Source: Variovorax sp. PAMC26660
GTDB lineage: Bacteria; Pseudomonadota; Gammaproteobacteria; Burkholderiales; Burkholderiaceae_C
Assembly: GCF_014302995.1 (NCBI RefSeq)
Contig: NZ_CP060295.1
Coordinates: forward strand, 2,480,001-2,544,000
Reading direction: 5' to 3'
Length of the DNA: 64,000 bases
Numbering within the stretch: position 1 is the stretch's first letter; each line of letters begins with the position of its first letter. Under the pieces are notes generated by a model, which was not told the origin of the DNA, made no database searches, and saw only the letters and a program-made list of their open reading frames with translations. A program made the position numbers and the translations under genes. Positions 1 through 7,940 of the stretch are shown piece by piece.

Positions 1-205
1 CGGGCGGCAGGCATTGCGAGCTCACCGACCTGGCACGTGCGAGCACCTTGCGCTCGTGGGCGACCAGCGTGTCCCGCCCGATCCGTGGTGGCGACTGGTT
101 CTCTTGCATGGAGGCTTGCGGCGTGTAGAACTCCTCGATGGCTTCCACGTGCGCGTTCTGTTCGACGCGTGCGATGAATCGGGCCAGGGTGTCGGGTGTG
201 GGCAT
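1..205 (-). CDS. SnoaL-like / NTF2-fold protein, 3' part cut by window edge
   Basis: Only the first 68 codons lie in the window; the gene continues past the left edge. The start is the ATG whose complement is at 203-205. The visible protein begins MPTPDTLARF and carries an EAIEEFYTPQASMQENQSPP stretch, which is the helix pair and acidic-aromatic turn typical of the nuclear transport factor 2 / SnoaL fold used by small polyketide-cyclase-like enzymes and many unassigned proteins. No catalytic residue can be named from the fragment. It is the last visible member of a run of minus-strand genes; 110 nt separate it from the acetyltransferase upstream, so co-transcription is possible but not shown. 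Confidence 0.6.
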   Translation of the reverse strand, partial: MPTPDTLARFIARVEQNAHVEAIEEFYTPQASMQENQSPPRIGRDTLVAHERKVLARARSVSSQCLPP

Positions 206-315
206 GGCGATGCTTTCTGCAAAGAGGCTTGCGGCCGCATGGGTGTTTGTGCGTGCCGGCAAGTCTGGCGATTGCCTTTGCCGTTGTCGATTACCTGCCT
301 GGTCGCAGTGCAGGA

Positions 316-798
316 TCAGTCGACCAGCAGCGCCATCATGTGGTCGTCGATGGCCTGCGCATCGGCGGCCCGCTTGTAGAACTTGCGCAGCGTGCCTTCG
401 TGTTGGAAGCCCAGCTTTTCGTAGAAGCGCAGCGCGGGCGCGTTGTCGCTTTCGACGATGAGTTCGATGCGCTTGACGCCCGCCGATATCAGCGCGTCGA
501 TGGCTTCGGTCACCATGGCCAGTGCCACGCCTTGCCCGTGCAGGGCCGGATCGACAGCGAGCGTGCCGAGGCTGGCCACGTGCTGCACGCGACCCGGGTA
601 GCGCGTGGCGCGGTAGAAGCCGGCGATCTTTCCATCGCGCTCGTAGATGCGGAAGCAGCGGCCGTCGATCAGCTCCTGGTAGATCGCGCGAAAGTCTTCG
701 AGCGGCATCGGGTCGTAGCCCAGGTAGGGCACGACTTTCTCGTGCATGTAGAGGGCGAAGACGGTATCGATGTCCTGCGGGGTGGCCAGCCTGTGCAT
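316..798 (-). CDS. GNAT family N-acetyltransferase
   Basis: A 160-residue protein that probably moves an acetyl group from acetyl-CoA to an amine; the substrate is unknown. The acetyl-CoA loop is seen as VDPALHGQGVALAMV around residues 90-105, preceded by the SLGTLAV strand and followed by VESDNAPALRFYEKLGF, the usual C-terminal strand-helix of the family. I chose the ATG at 798 (MHRLATPQD) because it opens the conserved fold; an upstream in-frame start at 861 would add 21 residues unlike the family. It lies 69 nt downstream of the membrane hydroxylase gene on the same strand and may be read through from that operon, but nothing ties it to lipid metabolism. Confidence 0.85.
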   Translation of the reverse strand: MHRLATPQDIDTVFALYMHEKVVPYLGYDPMPLEDFRAIYQELIDGRCFRIYERDGKIAGFYRATRYPGRVQHVASLGTLAVDPALHGQGVALAMVTEAIDALISAGVKRIELIVESDNAPALRFYEKLGFQHEGTLRKFYKRAADAQAIDDHMMALLVD

Positions 799-867
799 GG
801 TGTTTGGAGCTTCCGAAGCGATGAAGCGCCGAGCATAGCGAGGCGTGAAAACGCCTGCCAAAGAGCC

Positions 868-1995
868 TCAGGCCAGCATGACCGCCGACACCGCCAGCAA
901 CACCACCTGCACGCACCAGGCCCAGCGCAGCCGCAGGCGCGAGTCGAGCACCGCGCCAATCGCCCAGAAGCCACCGACTGCCAGTGCGAGCAGGACCAGC
1001 CCGGTCTGGAAAGCCAGGTCGTCGGCGCGCCACAGGAAGGCCAGCGTCACGCCGACCCAGCCGGCGAAGTGGATGGCGGCCGACGCGACCTGGGCGCGCG
1101 TCAGCACCGGGTCATGGATGTGCATGGCTTCTTCGAGCGAGAAAGGGGCTTCCGGAAAACGCGCCGCCACATCGGCCGGGCGCCAGCCCGGCGGCTTGAA
1201 CCAGACGGCGAGCTTGTCCCGCCATCGCCGCGTGTACCAGGCATCGCGCAGCAGGGGAACGTAAGGCCCGAGGATCGCGCGCACCGGATCGAAACTCGCG
1301 ACCGCCTTGCGCGTGCCGTAGACGCAGCGTTCGCCTTCTTCCGCGAAGGTGCCGAACATGCGGTCCCACACCACCAGCATGCCGCCGTAGTTGCGGTCGA
1401 CGTAACCGTCGTTCACGGCGTGGTGCACGCGATGGTTGGAAGGCGAGGAGAACACGCGGTCGAACCAGCCGAGCTTGCCGATGTGCTCTGTATGAATCCA
1501 GAACTGGTAGACCAGCACGATCAGTCCCGCCAGGCCGAACTGCTCGGGCGGCACGCCCACCACCGCCATCGGCAGGTAGAAGACCCAGCCGAGAAAGGCC
1601 ACGGCGCTTTCCTGCCGCAGTGCGGTGGAGAAGTTGAATTGCTGGCTCTGGTGATGCACCGAGTGCGCGGCCCAGAACACGGCCGACTCGTGGCCCGCGC
1701 GGTGCAGCCAGTAGTCGAAGAAGTCGAACAGCAGCACCGCAGCGATCCAGCCCATGGCGCTGTCCCAGAAGCTGGGACGCGTCCAGATCGCGACGGCCGG
1801 GTAGACCATCGCGTACAGGCCGATCTGGAAGAGCTGGGTGCATACGGCGAGCGACTGGCTCAACAGGCCCTGGCTCAGGCTGCCGAGCGTGTCATTGAAA
1901 CGGTAGGTATTGCGTCGCTTGAGCCAGCCCCATGCGAATTCGCACGCCATGAGCAGCGCGAACACGGGCACGACGAAAACGACCAGCCGATGCAC
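868..1995 (-). CDS. sterol desaturase / fatty acid hydroxylase family membrane protein
   Basis: A 375-residue integral membrane protein of the di-iron hydroxylase superfamily. The three histidine clusters are present in order: HRAGH and HSVHH in the central region, and HRVHHAVND after a WIHTEH segment. Hydrophobic stretches flank them at both ends, with two further membrane spans near the C-terminus. Such enzymes insert hydroxyl groups or double bonds in sterols, fatty acids, carotenoids or ether lipids; the substrate here cannot be read. The likely start is a GTG at 1995, 34 nt after the ketoacyl synthase stop, so it appears to be the last gene of the esterase-ACP-synthase operon and could modify the lipid made there. 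The start is uncertain. Confidence 0.85.
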   Translation of the reverse strand: MHRLVVFVVPVFALLMACEFAWGWLKRRNTYRFNDTLGSLSQGLLSQSLAVCTQLFQIGLYAMVYPAVAIWTRPSFWDSAMGWIAAVLLFDFFDYWLHRAGHESAVFWAAHSVHHQSQQFNFSTALRQESAVAFLGWVFYLPMAVVGVPPEQFGLAGLIVLVYQFWIHTEHIGKLGWFDRVFSSPSNHRVHHAVNDGYVDRNYGGMLVVWDRMFGTFAEEGERCVYGTRKAVASFDPVRAILGPYVPLLRDAWYTRRWRDKLAVWFKPPGWRPADVAARFPEAPFSLEEAMHIHDPVLTRAQVASAAIHFAGWVGVTLAFLWRADDLAFQTGLVLLALAVGGFWAIGAVLDSRLRLRWAWCVQVVLLAVSAVMLA

Positions 1996-2029
1996 CGTGT
2001 TGATTTTTCAGGAAGTCTTCAGCGAATCT

Positions 2030-3313
2030 TCAGCGTTCGGCTGCGCGACCGGCCACGATGACCGCGTTGGTGCCGCCAAAAGCGAAGGAATTGGACAGCG
2101 CGTAACGGATGCCCTTGGCCTCGCGCGCCTCGCCTTGGACGAAGTCGAGATCGAAAGTCGCGTCGGGTGTCTGCAGGTTGGCGATGGGGGGCAGGGCCTC
2201 GCGTGCCAGTGCGCGCAGTGCTGCAATCAGTTCGATGGCGCCGCCGCCGCCGAGCACATGGCCGTGGATGGCCTTGGTGGCACTGACGGGCGCGCCCTTG
2301 CCGAACACTTCGCGGATCGACGCGGCTTCGGCGGCATCGCCAGCCGAGGTGGCCGTGCCGTGCGCGTTGATGTGGCCGATGTCCGAGGCCTCGATGCCGG
2401 CGTCGCGCAAGGCGGCGCGCATGGCGCGCACCTGGCCGGCGGCATCGGGGTTGGTGATGTGCGTGCCGTCGCAGTTGGTGGCGTAGCCCGCGAGCACGAA
2501 GGGCGCGGCTTCGGCACCACGGGCCAGCGCATGCGCTTCCGATTCGAGCACCAGCGCGGCCGCGCCTTCGCCGATGGCAAAGCCCGCGCGGTCGCCCGAG
2601 AAGGGGCGGCAGGCGGACGACGGTGCGTCGGCCGGCGGTGGTGCCATCACGCGCATGGCGTGCCAGCTGGCCATCACGCCGGGGGTGAGCATGGCGTCAT
2701 GGCCGCCGACGATGGCCACGTCGATCCAGCCGCCGCGAATGGCGCGCATGGCCTCGCCGATGGCCACGGCCGAGGAGGCGCAGGCGCAGGCGTAGGCAAT
2801 GGCCGCGCCGCGTGCACCGAAGTGCAGGGCCAGCTCTGCCACGGCAGCGTTGGGCATGACGGTGAGCACGGTCGTCGGACGCATGCGGCGCTGTTCGCCG
2901 TAGAGCGCGCTGGTGGTGTTGTCGAAGGTGCCGGCGCCGGCCAGTCCGCTGCCCCAGTAGATGCCGAGGCGGTCGCGGTCGATGGTGTCCAGGTCGAGCT
3001 TGGCTTCGGCGGCGGCGTCCTGCGCGGCGGCCAGGGCCATGGCGGTGCCGCGGTCCAGCGGCAGGCGCGAGGTGCTGCGCACGCCGTTCGACTCGAAGTC
3101 GCAGGCAGCAACGGCCAGCAGCATCGGGTCCATGCCCTTGATCTCGAGCGTCTGCGCGCGCACGGCGGAGCGGCCGGCGAACAGGGCTTCGTCGAAGGCC
3201 TTGACGGTGCGGCCGATGGGCGTGATGAAACCGAGACCGCTCACGCGCACCGGTGTGGATGCGGCACGCGTTGCAGAAGCGGCGAGCACGGCGTGGGCGG
3301 CTCCGCTGCTCAT
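2030..3313 (-). CDS. beta-ketoacyl-ACP synthase (KAS II / FabF-like), accessory
   Basis: A 427-residue thiolase-fold condensing enzyme that joins acyl groups to malonyl-ACP. The nucleophile lies in YACACASSAV (Cys178 by count), and the two active-site histidines are in NAHGTATSAGD (His318) and HGHVLGGGGAIE (His352), so the Cys-His-His triad is intact. The C-terminal NSFAFGGTNA motif is also present. It stands 61 nt downstream of a dedicated acyl carrier protein and apart from any fab housekeeping genes, which argues for a secondary lipid or polyketide-like product rather than bulk fatty acid synthesis. No ketoreductase, dehydratase or acyltransferase is nearby, so reduction steps would have to borrow enzymes from elsewhere or not occur. 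Confidence 0.88.
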   Translation of the reverse strand: MSSGAAHAVLAASATRAASTPVRVSGLGFITPIGRTVKAFDEALFAGRSAVRAQTLEIKGMDPMLLAVAACDFESNGVRSTSRLPLDRGTAMALAAAQDAAAEAKLDLDTIDRDRLGIYWGSGLAGAGTFDNTTSALYGEQRRMRPTTVLTVMPNAAVAELALHFGARGAAIAYACACASSAVAIGEAMRAIRGGWIDVAIVGGHDAMLTPGVMASWHAMRVMAPPPADAPSSACRPFSGDRAGFAIGEGAAALVLESEAHALARGAEAAPFVLAGYATNCDGTHITNPDAAGQVRAMRAALRDAGIEASDIGHINAHGTATSAGDAAEAASIREVFGKGAPVSATKAIHGHVLGGGGAIELIAALRALAREALPPIANLQTPDATFDLDFVQGEAREAKGIRYALSNSFAFGGTNAVIVAGRAAER

Positions 3314-3374
3314 TGGAAGACCTTCGTGCTTCGCACTGCGGTGCGAGCTTGCTTGGGGCGGCCCGGCGCGGCGC

Positions 3375-3677
3375 TCATGCGTGGGCTTCGACGGATTGCG
3401 TGGACGGAGCCGGGGCGCCGCTGCTTTCCGTGTCGATCACTTCGCACAGGCGTTGCAGCGTGATGCCGGCTTCGCGCGGGTCGAGGCGGTCTTCGGGAAT
3501 GCGCAGGTGGAAGGCGTCTTCGACGGCGAAGACGAATTCCATCAGCGCGAGCGAATCGAGGCCGAGGTCGGACAGCGCGGTGGCGGGCGAGATGGCCGAG
3601 CGCTCGACCTTGAAGTCGGTCTCGAGGATCGTCGCGATGCTGTTGAAGGTGGGCGAAGAGGAATCGGAAGAAGACAT
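3375..3677 (-). CDS. acyl carrier protein
   Basis: A 100-residue acyl carrier protein. The phosphopantetheine attachment motif is LGLDSLALMEF, with Ser42 as the modified residue, inside the normal four-helix spacing (LETDFKVERSAISPATAL before, AVEDAFHLRIPEDRLDP after). It has unusual low-complexity tails: a serine-rich start and an Ala/Pro/Ser-rich last 15 residues. It sits between the esterase gene upstream and the ketoacyl synthase downstream, all on the minus strand, and is presumably the carrier for that synthase. A phosphopantetheinyl transferase is not seen in the window. Confidence 0.9.
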   Translation of the reverse strand: MSSSDSSSPTFNSIATILETDFKVERSAISPATALSDLGLDSLALMEFVFAVEDAFHLRIPEDRLDPREAGITLQRLCEVIDTESSGAPAPSTQSVEAHA

Positions 3678-3712
3678 GGGGATGTTTTCCTTTCTGGCGG
3701 GTTCAGGCCGGG

Positions 3713-4573
3713 TCAGGCGTACAGGGGATGCTCAGGCATCGTGCCATGCGCCACGGCATCGGCGAAAGACACTGTTTCGCGAACAACCTGCTGGCGGTCG
3801 TTGTCGATCGTGATCATGTGGTAGCTGTTGGCCACCACCACGGTGCGGAATGCGCGGCAGCGAAGGCCCCGCGCGAGGATGTCGAGGTTGGCTACGCTGG
3901 CCACCTCGTCCTGCTGGGCATGCAGTGCGAGCACGTTGTCGCATTGCACGCTGTTCAGGTTGCGCCGCACGTGGCGGATCAGCCGGTCGTGTTCGCGCAG
4001 GTGGCCCACGCCGATCACCGAACTGCCGGCGCGCGAGACCTTGCGGTGGCGCAGCTCGCGCTCGATCCAGGCCCGCACGCGTTCGTTCTTCACGCCGTAG
4101 GGCGGGCGTTCGCGGTATTGCCAGAGGCGTCCGAGCGGCGTGTAGAAGGCCAGCGGCAGCAGGAACTGCGTGCGCGGAATGGCCCAGCCGTCAAAGCGCA
4201 GCGTGGTCGACATGAGCACCAGCGCGTCGACGTCCTTGCCGCAGCGGATGGCCGCGCCCAGCGCGAGCGAAGAGCCGGCGGAAATGCCGATGAGCATCAC
4301 GCGGTCGTGCTGCACGCGCAGCGCCTTGACCTGTGCCTGGATGACGTCGAGCCAGCGTTCGTACGGCGCGGCGTGCTGCAGCGGCGCGTTGGTATCGAAC
4401 GAGTAACCCTCGATCGACAGCGGGTGCACCGAGTAGCCGCGGCTGCGCAGTGCCGATTGCACGGTCAGCAACTCGTCAGGCGTGCTGCATAAACCATGCA
4501 GCAGGACCACGGCGGTGCGTTGCACCTCGGAAGGCACCACACTCAACAGATCGGAGGGTTCGCGCGCACTCAT
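3713..4573 (-). CDS. alpha/beta hydrolase, carboxylesterase (Est30-like)
   Basis: A 286-residue soluble alpha/beta hydrolase. The oxyanion segment is LLHGLCSTPDEL near residue 25, the nucleophile elbow is GISAGSS (Ser98), an acidic residue is offered by HAQQDEVAS, and the histidine by ANSYHMITID near residue 260. The last motif resembles the carboxylesterase/monoglyceride lipase branch that includes Est30. It is the first gene of the minus-strand group that continues with the acyl carrier protein 35 nt away, so it may release, load or trim an acyl product of that pathway. It is divergent from the response regulator at 4710; a regulatory link between the two is an inference from position only. 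Confidence 0.82.
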   Translation of the reverse strand: MSAREPSDLLSVVPSEVQRTAVVLLHGLCSTPDELLTVQSALRSRGYSVHPLSIEGYSFDTNAPLQHAAPYERWLDVIQAQVKALRVQHDRVMLIGISAGSSLALGAAIRCGKDVDALVLMSTTLRFDGWAIPRTQFLLPLAFYTPLGRLWQYRERPPYGVKNERVRAWIERELRHRKVSRAGSSVIGVGHLREHDRLIRHVRRNLNSVQCDNVLALHAQQDEVASVANLDILARGLRCRAFRTVVVANSYHMITIDNDRQQVVRETVSFADAVAHGTMPEHPLYA

Positions 4574-4709
4574 CGTGTCGCGCCGGCCATGAAAATGGCC
4601 CGTGTTTCATATTGCTGTCGTATGCTCATGTTGCGTTTATCGCTGGAGCGACTGACCGGCTGCTGACCCGTCATTCGTAAGGGCAGATTACCCCAACCAC
4701 ACAATTACC

Positions 4710-5399
4710 ATGCGAATTCTGCTTGTCGAAGATGACGCCGTACTGCGCGATGTGATGCTGCGCAGTCTCGCGGATGCAGGCCATCGGGTCGACGTGTCGA
4801 CCAACGTCGAAGATGCCGACCACCTTTGGCGCGTGCAGCCCTTCGACGCTGTGCTGCTCGATCTCAACCTGCCCGCCACCGCAAGCCCGACCAGCGGCCT
4901 GGCCAGCGGCCTCACCGCCTTGCGACAGGCGCGTGCACGCGGCGACCGCACGCCGGTGCTGGTGCTCACCGCGCGCGGCCGCACCGAAGAGCGCATTGCC
5001 GGCCTCGACGCCGGCGCCGACGACTACCTGGGCAAGCCCTTCGACCTGGCCGAGGTCGAAGCCCGCCTGCGCGCACTGGTGCGCCGTGCCAAGGGCACCG
5101 AAGACATCGTGCTGCTGGGCCAGCTCAAGCTCGACCGCAAGGCGCGGCGCTTTTCCACCACGGGCGGTCCGCTCGACCTGCCGGCGCGCGAGTTCGAAGT
5201 GCTGTGGGAACTGATGAGCCCACCGGGCCGCACGGTCAGCAAGCGTGCGCTGTCCGACAAGCTGTCCAGCTTCGACGAATCGCTCGGCGACAACGCGCTC
5301 GAGGCCTTCATCTCGCGCCTGCGCAAGAAGCTGCTGGGCACCGGCGCAACCATCCGCACCCTGCGCGGCATCGGCTACCTGCTCGAAGCCGAGGTGTGA
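4710..5399 (+). CDS. OmpR-family response regulator
   Basis: A 229-residue DNA-binding response regulator. The receiver domain fills about residues 1-125, with the acidic pair Glu7-Asp8-Asp9, the phosphoacceptor Asp51 in VLLDLNLP and the conserved lysine in LGKPFD. The winged-helix output domain follows and ends with FISRLRKKL and RTLRGIGYLLE, as in QseB/TctD-type proteins. Odd feature: between the phosphoacceptor strand and the following helix there is an insertion of about nine residues (ATASPTSGLAS) where the family normally has two residues before the DG turn. The kinase gene starts 7 nt after the stop, so the pair is one transcription unit. Targets are unknown; the divergent lipid operon is an obvious candidate. 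Confidence 0.93.
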   Translation: MRILLVEDDAVLRDVMLRSLADAGHRVDVSTNVEDADHLWRVQPFDAVLLDLNLPATASPTSGLASGLTALRQARARGDRTPVLVLTARGRTEERIAGLDAGADDYLGKPFDLAEVEARLRALVRRAKGTEDIVLLGQLKLDRKARRFSTTGGPLDLPAREFEVLWELMSPPGRTVSKRALSDKLSSFDESLGDNALEAFISRLRKKLLGTGATIRTLRGIGYLLEAEV

Positions 5400-5406
5400 T
5401 TCGCGC

Positions 5407-6798
5407 GTGACCGAGTCGACCGAACAGCCCGGAAAGCTGCGTCAGGCGCCGTCGCTCACGCGGCGCGTGCTGCGCAACGTGCTGGTGCCGCTGGCGCTCA
5501 CGTGGACTGTCGGCGCCGTCATCGCGCTGGTCATCGCCAACTATTTTTCGGAACAGGCTTTCGACCGCGGCATGCTCGACGACGCCTATGCGCTGTCGGC
5601 CAACGTGCAGGCGGGCGAGCGCGGCATCGAGCTGTTGCTGACGCCGCGCGAAGTGGCGACCGTGCTCTTCGACCAGGTCGACAAGGTGTACTTCGCGGTG
5701 CAGCGGCTCGACGGCACGCTGATCTCGGGCCAGGCCGGCCTGCAGGCGCCCTTGCCGGTCGATGGCTCGCGCTATCGCTTTTCCGATGTGGAATACGAAG
5801 GCAGCGCGTTGCGCGCGGTGGTGCTCGAACATGATGCGGAGCCCGACCTCAGCATGCCCTACCGCGTGGTGGTGGCACAGACCACACTGAGCCGAACGGC
5901 GCTGGTGCGGCAACTGCTCGGCTATGCGCTGGCGCCGCAGATCCTGCTGCTGCTGCTGCTCGCGGTGTGGCTCTGGTACGGCATCCGCAGCGACCTGCGG
6001 CCGCTGGCCGAATTGCAGCGTGCCCTCGACCGGCGCGATGTGCGCGACCTGTCGCCGGTGGCGGTGGCGCAGACCTCGCGGGAGCTGCAGCGCCTGGGCA
6101 ATGCGGTCAACTCGCTGTTCGACCGGCTGGGGCAGAGCCTGCAGGCGCAGCGCGAGTTCGTGGGCAACGTGGCGCATGAACTGCGCACGCCACTCGCCGG
6201 CATTCGCGCGCTGGCCGAATACGGCCTGGCGCAGCATGACGCCAAGGTCTGGCGCGAGCAGCTCGAACGCGTATCGGAGCGGCAGTCGCGCGCGAGCCAC
6301 CTCATCGACCAGTTGCTCGCGTTGGCGCTGGCCGAAGAAGCGCGCACAGGCCTGGACCGCGTGCCGGTGCGGCTCGACGTGCTGGCCGAGCAGACGGTGC
6401 TGCGTCACCTGGCACGGGCGGATGCGCGGGGTGTCGACCTGGGCGCGCGTGGTCTGGACGACTCGGTGGTGGTGTACGCGAACGAAGCACTCGTCGAAGG
6501 CATCCTCGACAACCTGATCGACAACGCGCTGCGCTATGGCGGCCGCACCATCACGGTCGAGCTGGCGGGCCAGACACTGAGCGTGATCGACGACGGCCCC
6601 GGCATTCCACTCGAGGCGCAGCGCGACCTGATGCAGCGATGGGCGCAGGGTCCTGCTGGCGAAAAGCTGGGACAGGGCTCCGGCCTTGGGCTGTCGATCG
6701 TGTCGCGCTATGCCGAGCTGTTGGGTGCGGAGCTGCGGCTCGATGCGGCGGAGCCGACGGGGTTGCGTGTGAGCGTGGCCTTTGGAGAAGTGCCTTAG
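5407..6798 (+). CDS. sensor histidine kinase, two-component partner
   Basis: A 463-residue inner-membrane kinase. The GTG at 5407 is preferred because it follows the regulator stop closely and precedes the first membrane helix (LVPLALTWTVGAVIALVIA, about residues 30-48). A periplasmic 2CSK_N-like sensor domain runs to a second membrane helix (QILLLLLLAVWLWYG). The phosphoaccepting histidine is His257 in NVAHELRTPL. The ATP-binding domain has the N box (NLIDNALRYGG), G1 (DDGPGI) and G2 (GSGLGLSIV). The layout is that of the TctE/QseC group, many of which sense carboxylates or metals; the signal is not known. The stop is 10 nt from the convergent VOC gene. Confidence 0.93.
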   Translation: MTESTEQPGKLRQAPSLTRRVLRNVLVPLALTWTVGAVIALVIANYFSEQAFDRGMLDDAYALSANVQAGERGIELLLTPREVATVLFDQVDKVYFAVQRLDGTLISGQAGLQAPLPVDGSRYRFSDVEYEGSALRAVVLEHDAEPDLSMPYRVVVAQTTLSRTALVRQLLGYALAPQILLLLLLAVWLWYGIRSDLRPLAELQRALDRRDVRDLSPVAVAQTSRELQRLGNAVNSLFDRLGQSLQAQREFVGNVAHELRTPLAGIRALAEYGLAQHDAKVWREQLERVSERQSRASHLIDQLLALALAEEARTGLDRVPVRLDVLAEQTVLRHLARADARGVDLGARGLDDSVVVYANEALVEGILDNLIDNALRYGGRTITVELAGQTLSVIDDGPGIPLEAQRDLMQRWAQGPAGEKLGQGSGLGLSIVSRYAELLGAELRLDAAEPTGLRVSVAFGEVP

Positions 6799-6808
6799 CG
6801 GCATGTGC

Positions 6809-7570
6809 TCAGAGCGGTGTTCCCTGGTGGAACGCCATGCGCCAGCGGCCGAGCCGTTGCCGCCACAGCGAGCTGCGCAGCGAGTCCGCCGAAGGCCGTT
6901 GCGCAATGGCCTTTCGGTGCACGCGGTAGGTGACCAGCGCCACATCGGGCGCGATGCGTTGCACGCGAAAGTCCGACATCGTGCGTTCCGAAAAGACCTC
7001 ATCGCGCAACGCCTCGACGATGGCCGGCCGTGTCCATGTGGTGCCCGAAATGCCGATTTCCTGGAAGTCGTCTTCAAGCAGTTCCTCGAGCCGTGCGGCG
7101 CTTGCACGCACCTCGCGAAGATGCAGGTCGCCTTCGAGTTTCAGCAGCAAAGCATCGAGATTTTCGGGTGGTGCGGCCTCGTAGAGTTCGAGCGGCAGGC
7201 CGTCCGGATCGGCAAAGAAGGTGAAGCGCCGGCCGGTGAATTCGTCGGTGCGCAGCGGCTCGACTGCGATGCCTTGTGCTGCCAGTTCGTTGGCTGCGGC
7301 TTGCACGTCGTGGACCTCGAAGGACAGGTGGCGCAAGCCTTGTGCTTCGGGCCGCGTGAGGCGTGCGGGTGCATCGGGGAAGGAGAAGAGTTCGATCTGC
7401 GAGCCGTCGGGCAACGCCAGATCGAGCTTGTATGAATCGCGCGCGATGCGGTGGTTTTCGGCGATGACTCGCAGGCCCAGAACCTCGGTGTAGAAGCGCT
7501 TCGACACTGCGTAGTTCGCGCAGATGATGGCTACGTGGTGGATTCGGTTCAGCTGCATCGCGGTGTTCAT
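6809..7570 (-). CDS. VOC (YaeR/SMU1112c-like) domain fused to a DUF4440 NTF2-like domain
   Basis: A 253-residue two-domain protein. Residues 6-130 are a vicinal-oxygen-chelate fold: NRIHHVAIICANYAVSKRFY at the start, FTGRRFTFFADPDGLPLELYE at the end, matching the small YaeR/SMU1112c metalloproteins that normally stop there at about 130 residues. Residues 140-253 form a second domain with LEELLEDDFQEIGISG and GRWRMAFHQGTP, characteristic of DUF4440, an NTF2-like fold. The reading frame is continuous, so this is a true fusion and not an overlap artefact. The metal-site histidine and the final glutamate of the VOC half are visible. The function is unknown. The gene faces the kinase gene tail to tail, and its start is followed upstream by repeat copy 1. 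Confidence 0.8.
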   Translation of the reverse strand: MNTAMQLNRIHHVAIICANYAVSKRFYTEVLGLRVIAENHRIARDSYKLDLALPDGSQIELFSFPDAPARLTRPEAQGLRHLSFEVHDVQAAANELAAQGIAVEPLRTDEFTGRRFTFFADPDGLPLELYEAAPPENLDALLLKLEGDLHLREVRASAARLEELLEDDFQEIGISGTTWTRPAIVEALRDEVFSERTMSDFRVQRIAPDVALVTYRVHRKAIAQRPSADSLRSSLWRQRLGRWRMAFHQGTPL

Positions 7571-7940
7571 TTCCGTTGGCTCTTTCGCTTTGTTGCGAGG
7601 TGCTTGTGTTCTTGTCGTTGTTGTTCGGGGTGCTGCTGTTCTTCAGGGCGGGTGCGAATGACACCGGGTACTCCCCTGTGCGAATGTCCCCCGCTTCGCT
7701 CCTCCTTTATTTCGCTGCGGGGAGCACCCGGTGTCATTCGCACAGGGGCACGCTGCCGGTGATCACCGATCAACGACTGCTCTGACCGCTCGCGTCGATA
7801 CGGGGCTCTTTTTCGCGAAATAAAGGAGGAGCGAAGCGGGGGACATTCGCGAAAAAGAGCACCGTGTCGGCGTGAGCTTGCCCTGAACAGCAGTGCCCTG
7901 AACAACGCACTCACAACGCGACGAACGAAAAGACAAGAGC
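7571..7940. other. gene-free stretch holding repeat copy 1
   Basis: This 370-base gap between two minus-strand genes is mostly taken by the composite repeat at 7632-7893. The remaining bases next to the VOC-DUF4440 start must hold its promoter or the read-through path from the acetyltransferase gene; no clear promoter hexamers are visible. Open frames inside the repeat are products of its GC-rich arms and are not counted as genes. Confidence 0.7.
7632..7893 (-). repeat. composite double-hairpin repeat, copy 1
   Basis: On the plus strand hairpin A comes first (arms 7652-7676 and 7719-7743, 25 bp with one mismatch), then hairpin B (outer arms 7788-7803 and 7862-7877). The loop of A carries the 36-nt core at 7680-7715; the loop of B carries its exact reverse complement at 7815-7850. 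End sequences resemble CTGCTGTTCAGGGCG at the left (with a small insertion) and its complement at 7880-7893. Strand is given in the sense in which hairpin B is read first, which equals the direction of both neighbouring genes. Confidence 0.92.

Noticed and set aside
196..2061. 621-codon plus-strand frame opposite the acetyltransferase and hydroxylase genes
   Set aside because: Its translation is His/Arg/Gln-rich shadow sequence; the minus strand has clear conserved motifs over the same bases.
1910..3463. 517-codon plus-strand frame opposite the ketoacyl synthase
   Set aside because: Antisense shadow of a gene with an intact active site; no family features.
7652..7877. Composite repeats as ordinary rho-independent terminators or classical REP/BIME
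   Set aside because: Stems are far longer than REP units, U-runs sit inside the 5' arm rather than after the stem, and the 36-nt inverted core is not part of those families.
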